Positions 10,577 to 22,697 of a stretch of 64,000 nt of DNA are shown piece by piece. This DNA comes from Metaphire vulgaris. Taxonomy: Eukaryota > Annelida > Clitellata > Crassiclitellata > Megascolecidae. Under the pieces are notes generated by a model. The model saw only the letters and a program-made list of their open reading frames with translations. It searched no databases and was not told the origin of the DNA. The first letter of the stretch is position 1. Every line of letters begins with the position of its first letter. The position numbers and the translations under genes are program-made. The stretch spans positions 4,479,031 to 4,543,030 of the forward strand of contig CM030868.1 of the NCBI GenBank assembly GCA_018105865.1, written 5' to 3'.

Positions 10577-11673
10577 TGCCATTTCTACGACGACATACTA
10601 AGGGTACTGCTGCCACGGTGACATTAGTATCGTGAAGGTACTAGTAGCCTACCGTGGGAACGTGTGACACCAAGAACCAGATGTATCTGAAGCAGAAACT
10701 CAGCGTAGAAAGACAATAAATTGAGGGAACTGACTTCGAGCACATCACAGACCAGTTCGTGCCAGTAAAAGCAAGAAAAGTGCATTTTGTAGCGTCAATC
10801 CTGTGTCAATAAAATGTCGTGATTTGTCAATTAAAGATTTGTTAGCTTGCTAATTTAATTTCTCTGACACCCTCTTTCAATGGCGCCAAACACCTTATAG
10901 GAAAGCAAATAGTAGAAACGCTAAAATCAAACGAGGATGTTGATATGGTCAAAAACCAAACAGATTTTACAAATTCTCGAAATCGGGACTTTGGTATACT
11001 GCACAGATGAAAAATAATTGTACAGAAATTTGAACATAGTTTAACTATTCTGTCTTTGCGGCCTTTACGAAAATCCAGAGTCAAGAGAAATCAATTAGGG
11101 GCCTAAAGTAGAAACTCGTCATAAAAATATCTCCAAACTTACCAGAACTTTTATCACGATTTCAAAACTCGACAAAATTCTAAGTTTTGGAATTGATGCT
11201 CTGAATTCTGCTAAAAATTTGTCAACTCCAAATTTCCGGTAGGTTAGACAGGCAAGAGAGGGCATAGCGATTGTAGCATTATAGATTGTAAGATCTGGTG
11301 ATAACAACGACGGTGAAGACAATGATGATGATGACGACGACGACAATGACGACTACGATTTTATAAAATCTTATCAAGTTATCGCTTGACTTCTATTATT
11401 TTTGGAAATTCGAACCAGACGCAAACTCTGTTATTGGAAAGGACGCGAATTAGTCATGCGCAGAATTCCATGCACCCGACACTCGGCGTATTGACTCTCG
11501 ATTCACGGCGTCTTTTATCTTGTTGTCACCCATCCTGACCCATCCGACATTTCAGACGACCAGCGGAAGAGTGGAGGGAGGGAGAGACACGTTGCATAGT
11601 CAACACCATAGACCATGCAATCGGGATATAAATCTTGAAACACGCAAAGAATAGATGAACAAAATCTACCTAT
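10577..11673. other. no recognisable feature (about 1.1 kb)
   Basis: Anonymous DNA. Short imperfect GAT/GAC repeats lie at 11,320-11,350. No supported exon or transposon end. Confidence 0.5.
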
Positions 11674-11851
11674 CAGGGATATTTCTAAGATTGTGAATTT
11701 GGGGGGTGTCGACTTCAAATTTCGGGGGGGGGGGGTGTCGGAGCTAATTGGTATGCATTTTGTATGCATACCATTGCCACACTACCAAATTTTGGAGTGT
11801 CGACCTCATATTGGGGGTTAGGGGATGTTAGGGGGTGTAAAAATATCCCTG
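11674..11851 (+). mobile_element. hAT-type MITE, family H copy 1
   Basis: Starts CAGGGATATTTCTAAGATT and ends AAATATCCCTG. Flanks ctacctat and ctacccat form an 8-bp duplication with one mismatch. Confidence 0.85.
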
Positions 11852-12635
11852 CTACCCATACTGTCAGTTTTCTCTAGCACTGATATGGTATTTTCTGGAT
11901 TGAATTTCGAGTACCATCGATTGACAATATCCTAGTGTAGATCTGGTACTCCCACTTTGACCGATCTCTCTTTAATCCAGTTCAATCTAATAACAGATTA
12001 TTATTTCTAAATCAGTACATGATAACCATCAACTTGACCGGCTGACCACTAAACTTCGGCTATGGTTATTTGTTATTAATGAAGTTAAGCATGAAATAGT
12101 GAAACATGTTGCAAAGAAAATATGTACTTATGAAGAACGGTAGTCAATATTATACTGTATACTAGACTACAGTATATAGTACTAGTAGGCCTACAGTGTA
12201 TACAAATGTATCACGCATCATTTAAAAATGAAATGTGCGCCTCTCGGCTGCAGTGTGCCGTTGACCGTATGTTTCTTGGATAGTGTGCCGTGCCTGGAAA
12301 AAGTTTGAGAAGCACTGCTATATACTATTATTCTGATATGGCCTATAGGCCTATTCCATATTCTCTGATATAAATATAAATATAAATATATATATATATA
12401 TATTCCTTAATCTACAAATATATTTAAAATTCATTTTCCTTAGAACGTTTGTGCGAGTGTCTGTGCGATCGAGCGGTCGTGCGTGCGTTTGCTTTCGAGT
12501 GTCTATAGGAAGGTGGTGTCGAAATCGAATCGTTTAATCAGAAGGTCAAACAAAGCTCGGAAACCGACGGCTTTCGGTCCGTTCCTTCATCCGCACTGGA
12601 TTTAATTAAATGCCGGATGGGGTGGAGTGGGGTGG

Positions 12636-12638
<3 letters not shown>
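11852..12638. other. mostly anonymous; hAT right end near 12,319
   Basis: The segment ending 'ctggaaaaagtttgagaagcactg' at about 12,318 looks like the right terminus of a hAT element (its complement begins CAGTGCTTCTCAAACTTTTT), but no matching left end was found. A short (TA)n tract is at 12,385-12,402. Confidence 0.5.

Positions 12639-12693
<55 letters not shown>
12639..12693. repeat. (GA)n microsatellite
   Basis: Pure GA tract. Frames through it are artefacts. Confidence 0.97.
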
Positions 12694-12696
<3 letters not shown>

Positions 12697-12879
12697 TGCA
12701 CTTCATTCGTTGCCGACAATTGCAAACCGTCGCCTTCAACTTCAATTTCACTGAATCCACCACAAGGGGACATCTCGCATCTCAAACGGAAAAGCACACA
12801 CAGTCCGGTTATATAGGCCTATACGTCTCGACTCTCTGTCCCTCCCTGTGTCGATCTGTCTGTTTGTATGCTTCTCTAT

Positions 12880-12894
12880 GTGTCTGTCTGTCTA

Positions 12895-12925
<31 letters not shown>
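12880..12925. repeat. (CTGT)n microsatellite
   Basis: Tetranucleotide CTGT tract of about 45 bp inside a CT/GT-rich stretch from 12,825. Confidence 0.9.
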
Positions 12926-13351
<426 letters not shown>

Positions 13352-13530
13352 TCAGTTTCATCTCAAACCGATGAATTCCTTTTCGTATCGTCCGCATTAA
13401 TGTTGCGTACGGATAAAATGTTACTAGCGAAGAGCCAAAAATGCAATTCTTTTCCAACGTCGTCGGATTATTTGACGAATGAAACACAGCAAGACATAAT
13501 ATTATGTCAGAACAACGTTACGCTATCAAT

Positions 13531-13699
13531 ATAGGAGTATCCAGAACAATCTCTATGGTCACTGATCTATGCCCACCAGCAAGAAATCTGCTTCTTGCCA
13601 TTGGTGTCTATTAATAGACGACAATGGTTTCTATGGTTTCTGCCCACCAGTGGGCGGAGCAACCGGACTTTGTTGTTAAACACTGGATATACCCCTATA
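13531..13699 (-). mobile_element. MITE family F copy 1
   Basis: From ATAGGAGTATCCAGAAC to 'cactggatatacccctat'. It is the reverse complement of 54,921-55,086, with shared internal 'gtctattaatagacg' and 'cccaccagtgggcggagcaa'. The TSD is not clear. Confidence 0.8.
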
Positions 13700-13825
13700 C
13701 ATACAGTACACGCCTCTTGGGGGACGTTTATGCCTATATCGTGTAGAGCAGTGCTGTTAATATCGTGTAGGGTTGAATTTTACCGATCAAAATGAATGCG
13801 ATTCCATTTGGCGTGTTGTCTGTAG

Positions 13826-14027
13826 CAGAGGCGGATCCAGAGGTTGGCCCGGGGGCCTCGTGCCCCCTATTTATCGCCTGGCTGGCCCCATAATTTAGTG
13901 TACTCATTTTAAGCAAACAGGCTAGTCCAGGTTAATGGAAAATTTTTATTGTGTTCACCCCATGCGTAGAAGTTGCCACACCAACGCCGCCCCGCCCCCC
14001 ACTTGCCAAATCCTGGAGCCGCCGCTG
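13826..14027 (-). mobile_element. family A-like MITE copy 4 (divergent)
   Basis: Left end CAGAGGCGGATCCAG, right end TGGAGCCGCCGCTG, with the body 'ccccacttgccaaatcc' shared with family A. The flanking 8-mers agree only partly. Confidence 0.65.
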
Positions 14028-14305
14028 GTATGCAGGTGGCGTAGTAGTTCTTAACGAAGAATATTGCTGTCGTACGAGAAGCAGGTGCAGCATGGTTTTG
14101 GGTGGAAACTTGAGTTGTTCTGTGGGTCAAAGTGATGATATTCGAAATGGAAGATGAAATCGATGGTGCTCATGCAGGCTTGGTTTTATTATGAAACGGA
14201 GGAACTGTAACAGAGGATCGAAAAATCAATCGAAAAGCAAAGAAAGGTTCAAGCCGAATGGGACGATATTTTAGAGGGTTTTCATGGATTTTATCCGTAG
14301 CCACA

Positions 14306-14560
14306 CAGTGGCGCCAGTTGCGGCTCCACAAGGGGGCCGGGGGCCCGTGACCCCTATTGAGTGCCTGGCCCCAGTGGCCCCCTGTTGGGACCCTATACTT
14401 AATACTGCATACCTAACAATAAATGGTTGCCCCCACCCATGATTAGAAGTTGCCACCCCAACGGCCGCCCCACTTGCCAAATCCAGGAGCAGCCATTGAG
14501 TGGCGCAGTCAGGATTCTGGAATGGGGGTAGGGTTATATCGGAATTTTTAAGACAGACAG
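14306..14560 (+). mobile_element. MITE family C copy interrupted by family A
   Basis: CAGTGGCGC at 14,306-14,314 continues at 14,507 as 'agtcaggattctggaatggg' once the inserted family A element and its TSD are removed. The right end is not clear. Confidence 0.7.
14315..14498 (-). mobile_element. hAT-type MITE, family A copy 5, nested in family C
   Basis: A 184-bp element from CAGTTGCGGCTCC to GGAGCAGCCATTG with a perfect 8-bp duplication, agtggcgc, on both sides. The duplicated octamer belongs to the family C left TIR, so this is an element inside an element. Confidence 0.9.
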
Positions 14561-14837
14561 TAAAATATGTTGACGAGCAAAAGACCTCGTCCGGCCCATT
14601 ATTGCACTTTCGTCGTGCTATAACGCTTTAAAATTTCTAGAATTCTCTTCGATCTCATAATTATTATAACGCCTAACCCATCAACAACTAATCATCGCTT
14701 TTCTGCGTGAATCTCACGTGAGACCGATCCCGGAGATATCAATTTGTACACTGAATTCAGTTAGGCTGATTAATAGCAATTAACATTCGAGAATTCTCTT
14801 ATACAAATCATGCCCTTCATATGTTGCCATGGATTGT

Positions 14838-15083
14838 TTGATATCGGAAAATCTCTCTTTCTCTCTCTCCCTTTTCATTCCTTTTCTCTTTCATTTCATT
14901 TTTTTCTTTCTTTCTCTCCTCCTTTCTCTATCTGTCTCTCTCCTTCTCTCTCCTTTCTCTCCCTCCTCTCTTTTCTCTATCTCTCTTTTTTTCTCTCTCC
15001 TTTTTTCTCTCTCTCTTTTTCTCTCTCTCTCTTTCCTTTTTTTCTCTCTCTCTCTTTCTCTCTCTCTCTCTTCTCTCTCTCCT

Positions 15084-15149
<66 letters not shown>
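14838..15149. repeat. polypyrimidine (CT/TTC)n tract, about 310 bp
   Basis: Almost pure C+T on this strand, ending in a clean (CT)n array. Such mirror-repeat tracts can form triplex DNA. Apparent Ser/Leu/Phe or Arg/Glu proteins from it are artefacts. Confidence 0.95.
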
Positions 15150-15152
<3 letters not shown>

Positions 15153-15666
15153 TCTCTCCATTCCAGTTTCTTCAGCACATGCAGTGTGTCGCAATGCCCT
15201 TATTATTTAGTGCCATAAGACCATTCTGAAGCAAGCACAGCAATTTTTCGTGGAATTATTCGCGAATAACGCAAACATAGAAGCGACGTCGGTCGTATAA
15301 ACTATAAAACAACTTTTACTTGCTCCATGCATTCTGTGTACGAATGTATGAATATGCGATTATGGCCATAAAAACTACATAAACAGGGCCCGGATTATGT
15401 GGAGTTATGGCGCAGCGAGGCTTTATGTCCAGGGGGTCGGAGCAGGACTATAGGAAATCAACTGATGTGAATTAATAATTCTCCGCTTCAATATACGCAG
15501 ACGCGGAGCGCATTAACGGGCGCTGCCGACGACGATTTTAAAAGCAGTCTCAAAGAAGAGCCGGCTTATTATTACTGTCTATAATCAATTGCACGTTTTA
15601 AGCATTGTTCATTGCGAGTTTGTTTTGCCTGGATGTGCAAACGGGGGACAATTAAGCTTGCGTCAC
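15150..15666. other. no recognisable feature
   Basis: Anonymous DNA with no supported exon or element end. Confidence 0.5.
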
Positions 15667-15804
15667 CAGTGGCGGCTTCAGGATTTGGCTAGTGGGGACG
15701 TTGGGGTGGCAACTTCTAAGCATGTCCCAAAATGGGGGCCACTGGGGGCAGACATTCAATAGGAGGACACAGGCACCTCGGGTCCCCACTTGGGGCCGAC
15801 ACTG
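15667..15804 (+). mobile_element. family A MITE copy 6 (internally deleted)
   Basis: Begins CAGTGGCGGCTTCAGGATTT and ends GGGGCCGACACTG. About 50 bp shorter than other copies. No clear TSD remains. Confidence 0.75.
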
Positions 15805-15892
15805 CATGTCGCCCGTCCAAATAACGTCACTCAGAATGTCACTGGATGTCCGAAAAATCCCAGTCGTGTCGTTTCTTTGTTTTTCCTGGAAT

Positions 15893-16177
15893 CATTAGCG
15901 TAGCCAAGGATGGGGGCGGGGGAAGATATGGGCCCCGGGACCCCCATTTTGGCTAGGATCAGTAATGGGATTTGCGCACCACCACCGTGGGGAAATTTTC
16001 GGGTGGGGAGGGGGCGGTAGGTATTAGAATGATTGGAATAGAATCGCAATACATAGACGTGAATGGGAATGAAGTTAGCGAGACGTTTTTTTGTTGCTTT
16101 TAGACTTTACTTTTTCACTCGAAAATGTCTCGATGTGCCCCCCCCCCCCAAATTCCGGAACCCTGGTTACGCCACTG
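15893..16177 (+). mobile_element. family C MITE copy 4, degraded
   Basis: The right end 'aattccggaaccctggttacgccactg' is intact at 16,177. 'tagcgtagccaaggatggg' near 15,897 is the likely left end. Confidence 0.6.
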
Positions 16178-16320
16178 CTTATACGCATACCTATGGAAAC
16201 GGCGAGGGAAAATACTAGCCTGGACAACTAGGACATGAAGAAACTACTGCTGCTCAATATATGCCGGATATAACGTACTCAACTTTAAAGTTCCGTTGAG
16301 CACGCTATAACGAAGTTCTA

Positions 16321-16400
16321 CTGTGCTACTACTACTACTACTACTACTGCTACTACTGCTACTGCTACTACTACTGCTACTGCTACTGCTACTGCTACTG

Positions 16401-16477
<77 letters not shown>

Positions 16478-16487
16478 ACTACTACTG

Positions 16488-16526
<39 letters not shown>
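16321..16526. repeat. CTA/CTG mixed trinucleotide array, about 205 bp
   Basis: Alternating CTA and CTG units with an uninterrupted (CTG)n core of about 20 units at 16,409-16,468. The two unit types differ at one base, so the core may have spread within a CTA array. Confidence 0.95.
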
Positions 16527-16759
16527 ATAATAATGGCACAAATAATGTAGTAACATTAACAGCACACAGTCAGACATAGGCCAACTGGTGTGAAGTTGAT
16601 ATAGGCCCTACTTCTGCATTGCATCTAAATTCAAGAGACAATGACATTTTAAAATCCATCATAAAGTTTAACCGACCCTTCGTGAGGAGAAGTCTTGCTA
16701 ATCCATTCTCTGCTTATCTAGCATTCGAACTGCAGCGCCATATAAGCTCAATGTCACGA

Positions 16760-17305
16760 AATGTCTATCTGTCTCTGCATCTCTGTTTCTTTGTCTCAGT
16801 CTCTCTTTCTCTGTCTCTGTCTGTATATCTACATGTCTGTCTTTGTCTGTTTGTTTGTCTCTTTGTCTCTGTCTGCCTGTCTGTCTGACTATTTGTCTGT
16901 CTCTCCATCTATTTTATCTGTCTGTCTGACTGACTGTCTGTCTGTCCATCTACTCTGGCTGTCTGTTTGTCTCTCTGTCTGTCTGTCTCTCCCTCTACTC
17001 CGTCAGTCGGTCTGTCTGACTGTGTTTCTTTCTTTCTACTCTGTCTGTCTGTCTGTTTGACTGCTTGTCTGTCTCTCCCTCTACTCTTTTATCTGTCTGA
17101 CTGACTGTCTGTCTGACTGTCTGTCTGTCTGACTGTCTGTCTGACTGTTTATCTGTCTGTCTGACTGTCTGACTGACTGTCTGTCTGACTTCTTTCTGAC
17201 TCTGCCTGTCTGTCTGTTTGACTGTCTTGACTCTGTCTGACTCCTCTGACTCTTGTCTGACTGACTGTCTGTCTGTCTGACTGTCTGTCTGTCTGTCCCT
17301 CCTCT
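16760..17305. repeat. degenerate (CTGT)n / CTGACTGT array, about 545 bp
   Basis: CTGT/CTCT/CTGA units over more than half a kilobase. It opens all frames on both strands, and none is a gene. Confidence 0.95.
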
Positions 17306-17602
17306 CTGTTCCAGATCGACCACTCAGCGCGTTGATTGCTTGCGTGGCATAGGATATCATTGATTCGTTGACGGTACGCTAGCGCACAGTCGGTCGTAAC
17401 AACAGCGACCGGATTAGTAGCATCCGCATTCAGGTGCATGACGGGAGATTATTCAGCGTGGTCACGTGTCTTCTCGGTCCCATCTGCCTCGCCAGAGGGC
17501 GTCCGAAAAAAAGAGAAATCTCCATCCGTCGGAATCGCTTCTAAATGCACCGTCTAAAAGGCGTGTCGCAGTGGTTGGGGAAATCGAAGACAATCATCAT
17601 TG

Positions 17603-17604
<2 letters not shown>
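17306..17604. other. no recognisable feature
   Basis: About 300 bp of mixed-composition DNA between two repeats. Nothing recognised. Confidence 0.5.

Positions 17605-17682
<78 letters not shown>
17605..17682. repeat. (AT)n followed by (GA)n compound microsatellite
   Basis: About 40 bp of alternating AT run directly into about 37 bp of GA. Confidence 0.97.
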
Positions 17683-17683
<1 letters not shown>

Positions 17684-17947
17684 CCTATGCAACTCGGCAT
17701 TAACAAAAACAGCAGTCGCCGCGGTTACTATAGATTACCTGTCTACTGCGATATATTCGACCGTCTTTTAAGCCAGGAAAGCCGATAATCTCAGCATGTG
17801 TTTTAGAAGACATCGCTTACCGTTGGTGGCGTATAGCCACGAGGCGGCACGGGGTGCCGCCCCCTCCCCTATTCTGGGTACCGGGCGTGGGATTTCTACA
17901 AAACGTTGAGAATTTGTTATTTTGCTGGAGAGGGTATGTACTGGCAT

Positions 17948-18120
17948 CGGTGTTGGAGTTGTGAAAATTTAACTGGGTGAGGGTGGGGTGAGGACTGAAA
18001 TTCAATGCATGACAGAAACTGCATGTACCAGATATGCGATTTTCTTGGGGAGGGTTGCAAAGTTAGCTGGGGGTTCAACCCCCTCCCTCCAACCCAACCC
18101 CCCCGGCAACTCCAACCCTG
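17948..18120 (+). mobile_element. hAT-type MITE, family J copy 1
   Basis: Left end 'cggtgttggagttg', right end 'caactccaaccctg'. Flanks actggcat and actagcat form an 8-bp duplication with one mismatch. Internal 'aactttgcag/aaagttagctgggggttcaa' is shared with 24,669-24,829. Confidence 0.82.
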
Positions 18121-18177
18121 ACTAGCATTCAAGAAAACTTTAATGAAAAAGTGGGGGACTCAACCCATTGCCTTTAT

Positions 18178-18405
<228 letters not shown>

Positions 18406-18406
<1 letters not shown>

Positions 18407-18852
18407 TCTTTGACAATTTATACAGCGCTATGCCCAAGGCGAAGCCTAAGTGATTGCATTAAAATTATAAAAAATTGAGAACACATTGATTGCTAAAACA
18501 CAAAAGTTCGCGAAAATTGTTTCTCATAAAAATCAGGGGTCAACGGCCCATCCGCACCTCCAAATGACGCCCATGTGGTGAGAATAGACTTCGTTGAAGA
18601 GATCTTGAATGGAATTTTTTTTCTTGGCGAAACAACAAATCACAGTTTGCAGCGGACAAGATCATTACGGAAATCAATGCCCATTTGGCGTCCGCCCTAT
18701 ACGCCGACAAAGCCGTTGACCGTGCCTGGTGAAACCAATGGCACGGTCGAAAACCGAAGCTCACGCCAACCCAATCAGGATTTGGGGAGACGCGGAGAGG
18801 GGGGGACGGCGAAGGAATGGAGTTTGAAGTTTCGCCACTTTTTTCAACTCAG
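18406..18852. other. no recognisable feature
   Basis: Anonymous DNA. The minus-strand frame at 18,540-18,764 has no recognisable domain. Confidence 0.5.
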
Positions 18853-19040
18853 TCATTCACTCACTCACTCACTCGCTCACTCACTCACTTACTCATTCAT
18901 TCGTTCACTCACTCACTCACTCACTCGCTCACTCACTCACTCACTCACTCACTCACTCACTCACTCACTCACTCACTCACTCACTCACTCACTCACTCGC
19001 TCGCTCACTCACTCACTCACTCACTCATTCATTCACTCTC
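18853..19040. repeat. (CTCA)n microsatellite
   Basis: About 190 bp of CACT units with rare CGCT/CATT variants. Confidence 0.95.
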
Positions 19041-19167
19041 TCGCTCGCTTGACTGGCGAGTAGTTTAATCTTTCTGGCTGTGTCTCTCTGCAGTCTGTCT
19101 GTCTCTGTCTCTCTCTCTCTCTTTCTCTCTGTCTCTCTGCCTTTCTCTGCCTCTGTCTCTTTGTCTT

Positions 19168-20587
19168 TCCATGGGCGTCCGCAGAAATTTTTCCAAAGGG
19201 GTGCAAAACGGGGTATTGTGATGAGAGAAATTAAGACATTTTCCAGGGGGTGGAAAACAAAGTTTTGTGACGAAAGAAACAAGTAATTTTACTTTTTTCA
19301 TAACTCCACAATTTTTCTATGGGGGTGTAATTGCACCCTTAAAGTAAAGTAAAGTAAAGTAAAGTAAAATCTCGTGGATTTCTATAGCGCCTTGGAAAGC
19401 AGCACAACAGTAGCTGCTTATTCTTAGGCGCTCAGCCTCTCTTAAAATAGCTATAGGAAAGGTGTGGGATCAGCCAGGCAATAGTCAATATCCGAAGGGC
19501 AGTGAAGCTAGGTTGTTACAGCTATGGCGGAAATGATTTAAGAAACAGGAAGGATTTAAGCTTAGACCTGAAGACTTGAGGAGAAAGTGCAGGAATTATA
19601 GGAAATGAGGAATCAGATTTTATTGTTTGAAAGTGTCCATGTGCGAAGGGAAGCTGGGATCGAGTTCCAGAGTTCAGGTGCAGCGTATTTGCAAATTTTC
19701 AGGGATGATTGATTTAGCAAGCGTGACAGAGTGAGATGAGATGACGAAAACGGGGGTTAATAGTGATCTAAGGTAGACAGGTTTTGATGACTGAAGTGAG
19801 CTAAAGTGTTATTATCTTATATTGGATACGTTCAGTTATTTTAAGCCAATGTAATGATTTTAGTATGGGTGAAATATGGGAGAATTTAGGTGACTTAGTA
19901 ACAGCACGAGCAAGTGCATTTTGTATTGATTGCAATTTGTTGATAGAGGCTTTGGGAAGGTTATAGTAGAGGGAGTTACAATAATCTAATTTGGAGTGGA
20001 CTATTGAGGTGACAATTGTGGAGGCAGTTTTAGTATCTACAAGGACGTCGGCGAAGGTCACGAATATGAACATAGCAGGCTTTTGATAATTGGGAAATTT
20101 GTGATTCAAAGTTTAGAAAAGAATCAAATTTGAATCCTCTAGCAGTTGGAACAGGGATTATTGTGGCGTCAGAAGCCAAAACTAGTTTAGGATTGTCAAT
20201 TTTTTTGAGTTGTTGGGGTAGTCTTAAAAGAAACTCTGTCTTAGAAGGGTTAAGAGCGAGGAGATTAGATGACATCCAAGCAGAGATTGATGAGAATGCA
20301 GATTCAAGCTCAATAATAGAAGCATTGAATGAAAGAGGTGAGAAGGAAAGGAATAGCTGAGTGTCATCGGCATAGAGTTGGTGATTTAAATTAAGGGAAT
20401 TGATTAAAGATGAGAGTGGTGTAGTGTAAAGGCTGAACAGTACAGGCCCAAGAACAGATCCTTGAGGCACTCCAAAATCTACAGTGTGAGATAGAGAAAT
20501 TTGGCTAAGACAGGACACTTGAAAAGACCGGGATTTAAGATAAGATGAAAACCAGTTATGAGCTAGCACTCCCCTCCGGACGCCCAT
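19168..20587 (+). mobile_element. MITE family M split by a LINE insertion
   Basis: The left part from 'ccatgggcgtccgcagaaat' to 'attgcaccctt' (19,338) and the right part 'gcactcccctccggacgcccatg' (to 20,587) are the two ends of family M, also seen at 52,847-53,099. They are separated by about 1.2 kb of LINE. Confidence 0.82.
19339..20567 (-). mobile_element. 5'-truncated LINE with (AAAGT)n tail
   Basis: Minus-strand RT with AHNWFSSYLKSR, VPQGSVLGPVLFSLYTTPL and the catalytic YADD in LYADDTQLFLS, then HSKLDYCNSLYYNLP and LHWLKITERIQYKI. The 3' end 'ggcgctatagaaatccac' runs into (ACTTT)n on the coding strand. It is L2/CR1-like. It sits inside family M with a short gcac(c/t)c repeat at both junctions. 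A frame change near 20,050 breaks the ORF. Confidence 0.9.
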
Positions 20588-20710
20588 GTGTCTTTCTGTC
20601 TGTTTCTCTCTCTTACTCTTTTCTGTCTGTCTCTCTGTCTCTCTGTCTCTCTGTCTTTCTCTCTTTATGTCTGTCTGTCTGACTATCTCTTTCTCTATCT
20701 GTGATAGACA
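20588..20710. repeat. CT/CTGT-rich tract
   Basis: Degenerate CTGTCTCT units. Low-complexity sequence. Confidence 0.85.
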
Positions 20711-21256
20711 CTTAGCCTAGTAGCTATCAGTGCATTTTTGTTCTGTGTAGGAACAATGAAATCTTACCTGACTGGTTTCCTGTCTAAGTCGAGAGCAAAA
20801 AGAGAATCAATTCAATTTCCTTCGTTTGATACTTCGACAAATAGACTATTGTCGTTGTCTCCTCCTTCTTCTTCTCCTTCTTCTCCTTCTTCTGCAGGAC
20901 TCTATTTCTGTGGCGCAGCTATGCAGTTCTTCGCATCGGCGGGCTCTTCTTCCAATCGCGGAGGAATCCTTACTTTACGACCGTCTGCTCTATCGCCGTG
21001 TTCTCAGACTGTCGTCTGCAGATATATGACCTAACAACGCCTCCGCCGCCGCGCTTATAACGGCGCGCTGTATTAATGCGCGGATTATATCAGACGTGTG
21101 CGATGCGGCTGCCGGGAAGACTAATGCGCGCACACACACACACACGGCCGTTATTTTTAAATGATGTAGCGCCTCTTTGGAGGCAAGCGCCAGGAAAGAC
21201 GCTTCGCAGCGGTCGTAAACGAAAAGGGGGAGCGGTGTCTAAAATAAAGCATCATG
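20711..21256. other. no recognisable feature
   Basis: Contains CTT units at 20,865-20,895 and a (CA)n tract at 21,127-21,145. Open frames here have no recognisable similarity. Confidence 0.5.
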
Positions 21257-21457
21257 CAGTGTTTAATCTAGGCCGTTTCCGGGGGGAAAATTGCCCTTTG
21301 CTCCCCCCCGGAAATTTAAAATTTTCCTCCGGAAATTTTGGAATACTACATGGACTAACAGCGGCCCCTAGCAGAATTCCTTCCGGTTTTGTCAGTTTGC
21401 CCCCACCCGGCTTTTTCAGTTTGCCCCCGGAGTCCAGGAGTCTAGATTTAAACACTG
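21257..21457 (+). mobile_element. hAT-type MITE, family D copy 1
   Basis: Begins CAGTGTTTAATCTAGGCC and ends 'ctagatttaaacactg', about 201 bp. The body 'gaatactacatggactaaca' is shared with copies at 47,597 and 48,772. The TSD is not clean here. Confidence 0.82.
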
Positions 21458-21883
21458 CCGTCACGAACCAGGAGATTCCAACGCGGGTGGGGTGGGGTGT
21501 GGGGATGGGTAAGGATGGCGCGCCCCCAAACACAAGCATGTAGCAAATCAACGTTGAACTGCTCTCCCGGGTCTCAGCAGAAATTTGTTATTCGAAACAG
21601 CGCGCAAAATACAGGACTAGCCTATAGGCCTACGCGATATGTCTCACGCGAAGATCAATGCGCGTTGCATATTAACTCAAACACGCATTTGTATAACACA
21701 TTTAAAAAGCTTAAAATTCAACTGATTGTACAGTAGAACTTTGTTACAACGGACTCGGTTATATAGGCCTAAGTCATAACGTATATACTCGGTCAAAAAC
21801 GTATCACAATGCATGGTCCTGTGCAACGCGCTACCGTATTGGATGGTGTTGGATATAACGTACATCCGATATTGCGTAGCCTA
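21458..21883. other. no recognisable feature
   Basis: Anonymous DNA before family B copy 2. Confidence 0.5.
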
Positions 21884-22088
21884 CAGGGGCGTAGCGACGG
21901 GGAGGGGGTATATCGGTATATATATACCCCCCCCCCCAAAAAAAAAAAATCAGTCTAGCTTAAAGTTTTTTATGTGATTTACATGTGGTTTATATGTGGT
22001 TTATATGGTTTATGAGGTTTATAATTAAGATTTATACCAACCCAAAATATTTATACCCTCCCAAATCAAATTGCTGGCTACGCCTCTG
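21884..22088 (+). mobile_element. hAT-type MITE, family B copy 2
   Basis: From CAGGGGCGTAGCGACGGG to GGCTACGCCTCTG, 205 bp, with a perfect 8-bp duplication, gtagccta, at 21,876-21,883 and 22,089-22,096. Confidence 0.93.
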
Positions 22089-22611
22089 GTAGCCTACTAA
22101 ATTTTACAAAGCCGCTAAGTACGTAATTATAACGAAATTCAAGTTCTACTGTATAAATCTTGCTGGTACCAATTTCCGCAGTACAGACATCTGGTCTTCG
22201 GAGTGCACAGTTATATGGCGCATCGATTGAAATTAATGGTATGGACTGTCGCTTTAATAGGCAGAAGGTAGTAACATTCTTTTCAGGAATGTACCGACAA
22301 AGTCGTAAATTTTGTCCGAAGTTTTCGCTGAAGCGGGAGAGACGGATGGAGACGGGCCAGACGGCATATTTGTGGGGTATGAACCGATAGGGTGGGGTGG
22401 GGAGGGGGCGGGTCACGGGGGTGACAGCTGACCCCACTACACCCGGACAGTTTATATATAGGGTTCGGTCTTCTGGTGACATCTTTAATCATGTGACGAT
22501 GCTCAAACTAATATTATCATTATGCCGAAAAATATATAAAATATAATATGTGGCCTACATTGTACAATATAATATATAAATGCAACTGATAACCTGTAAA
22601 CTACTCATCTC

Positions 22612-22612
<1 letters not shown>
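22089..22612. other. no recognisable feature
   Basis: Open on the minus strand for 134 codons (22,078-22,482), but without splice context, domain or similarity I recognise. Confidence 0.5.

Positions 22613-22697
<85 letters not shown>
22613..22697. repeat. (ATT)n microsatellite
   Basis: Pure ATT tract of about 85 bp. Confidence 0.97.

Noticed and set aside
14810..15229. Ser/Leu/Phe-rich and Arg/Glu-rich frames of 90-140 codons
   Set aside because: Both strands are open only because the region is a polypyrimidine tract.
16995..17439. Gln/Thr/Asp/Arg-rich minus-strand frames
   Set aside because: Product of the CTGT array, which lacks stop codons in several frames.
22078..22482. 134-codon minus-strand frame
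   Set aside because: Overlaps a family B MITE end and has no recognisable domain or codon signal.
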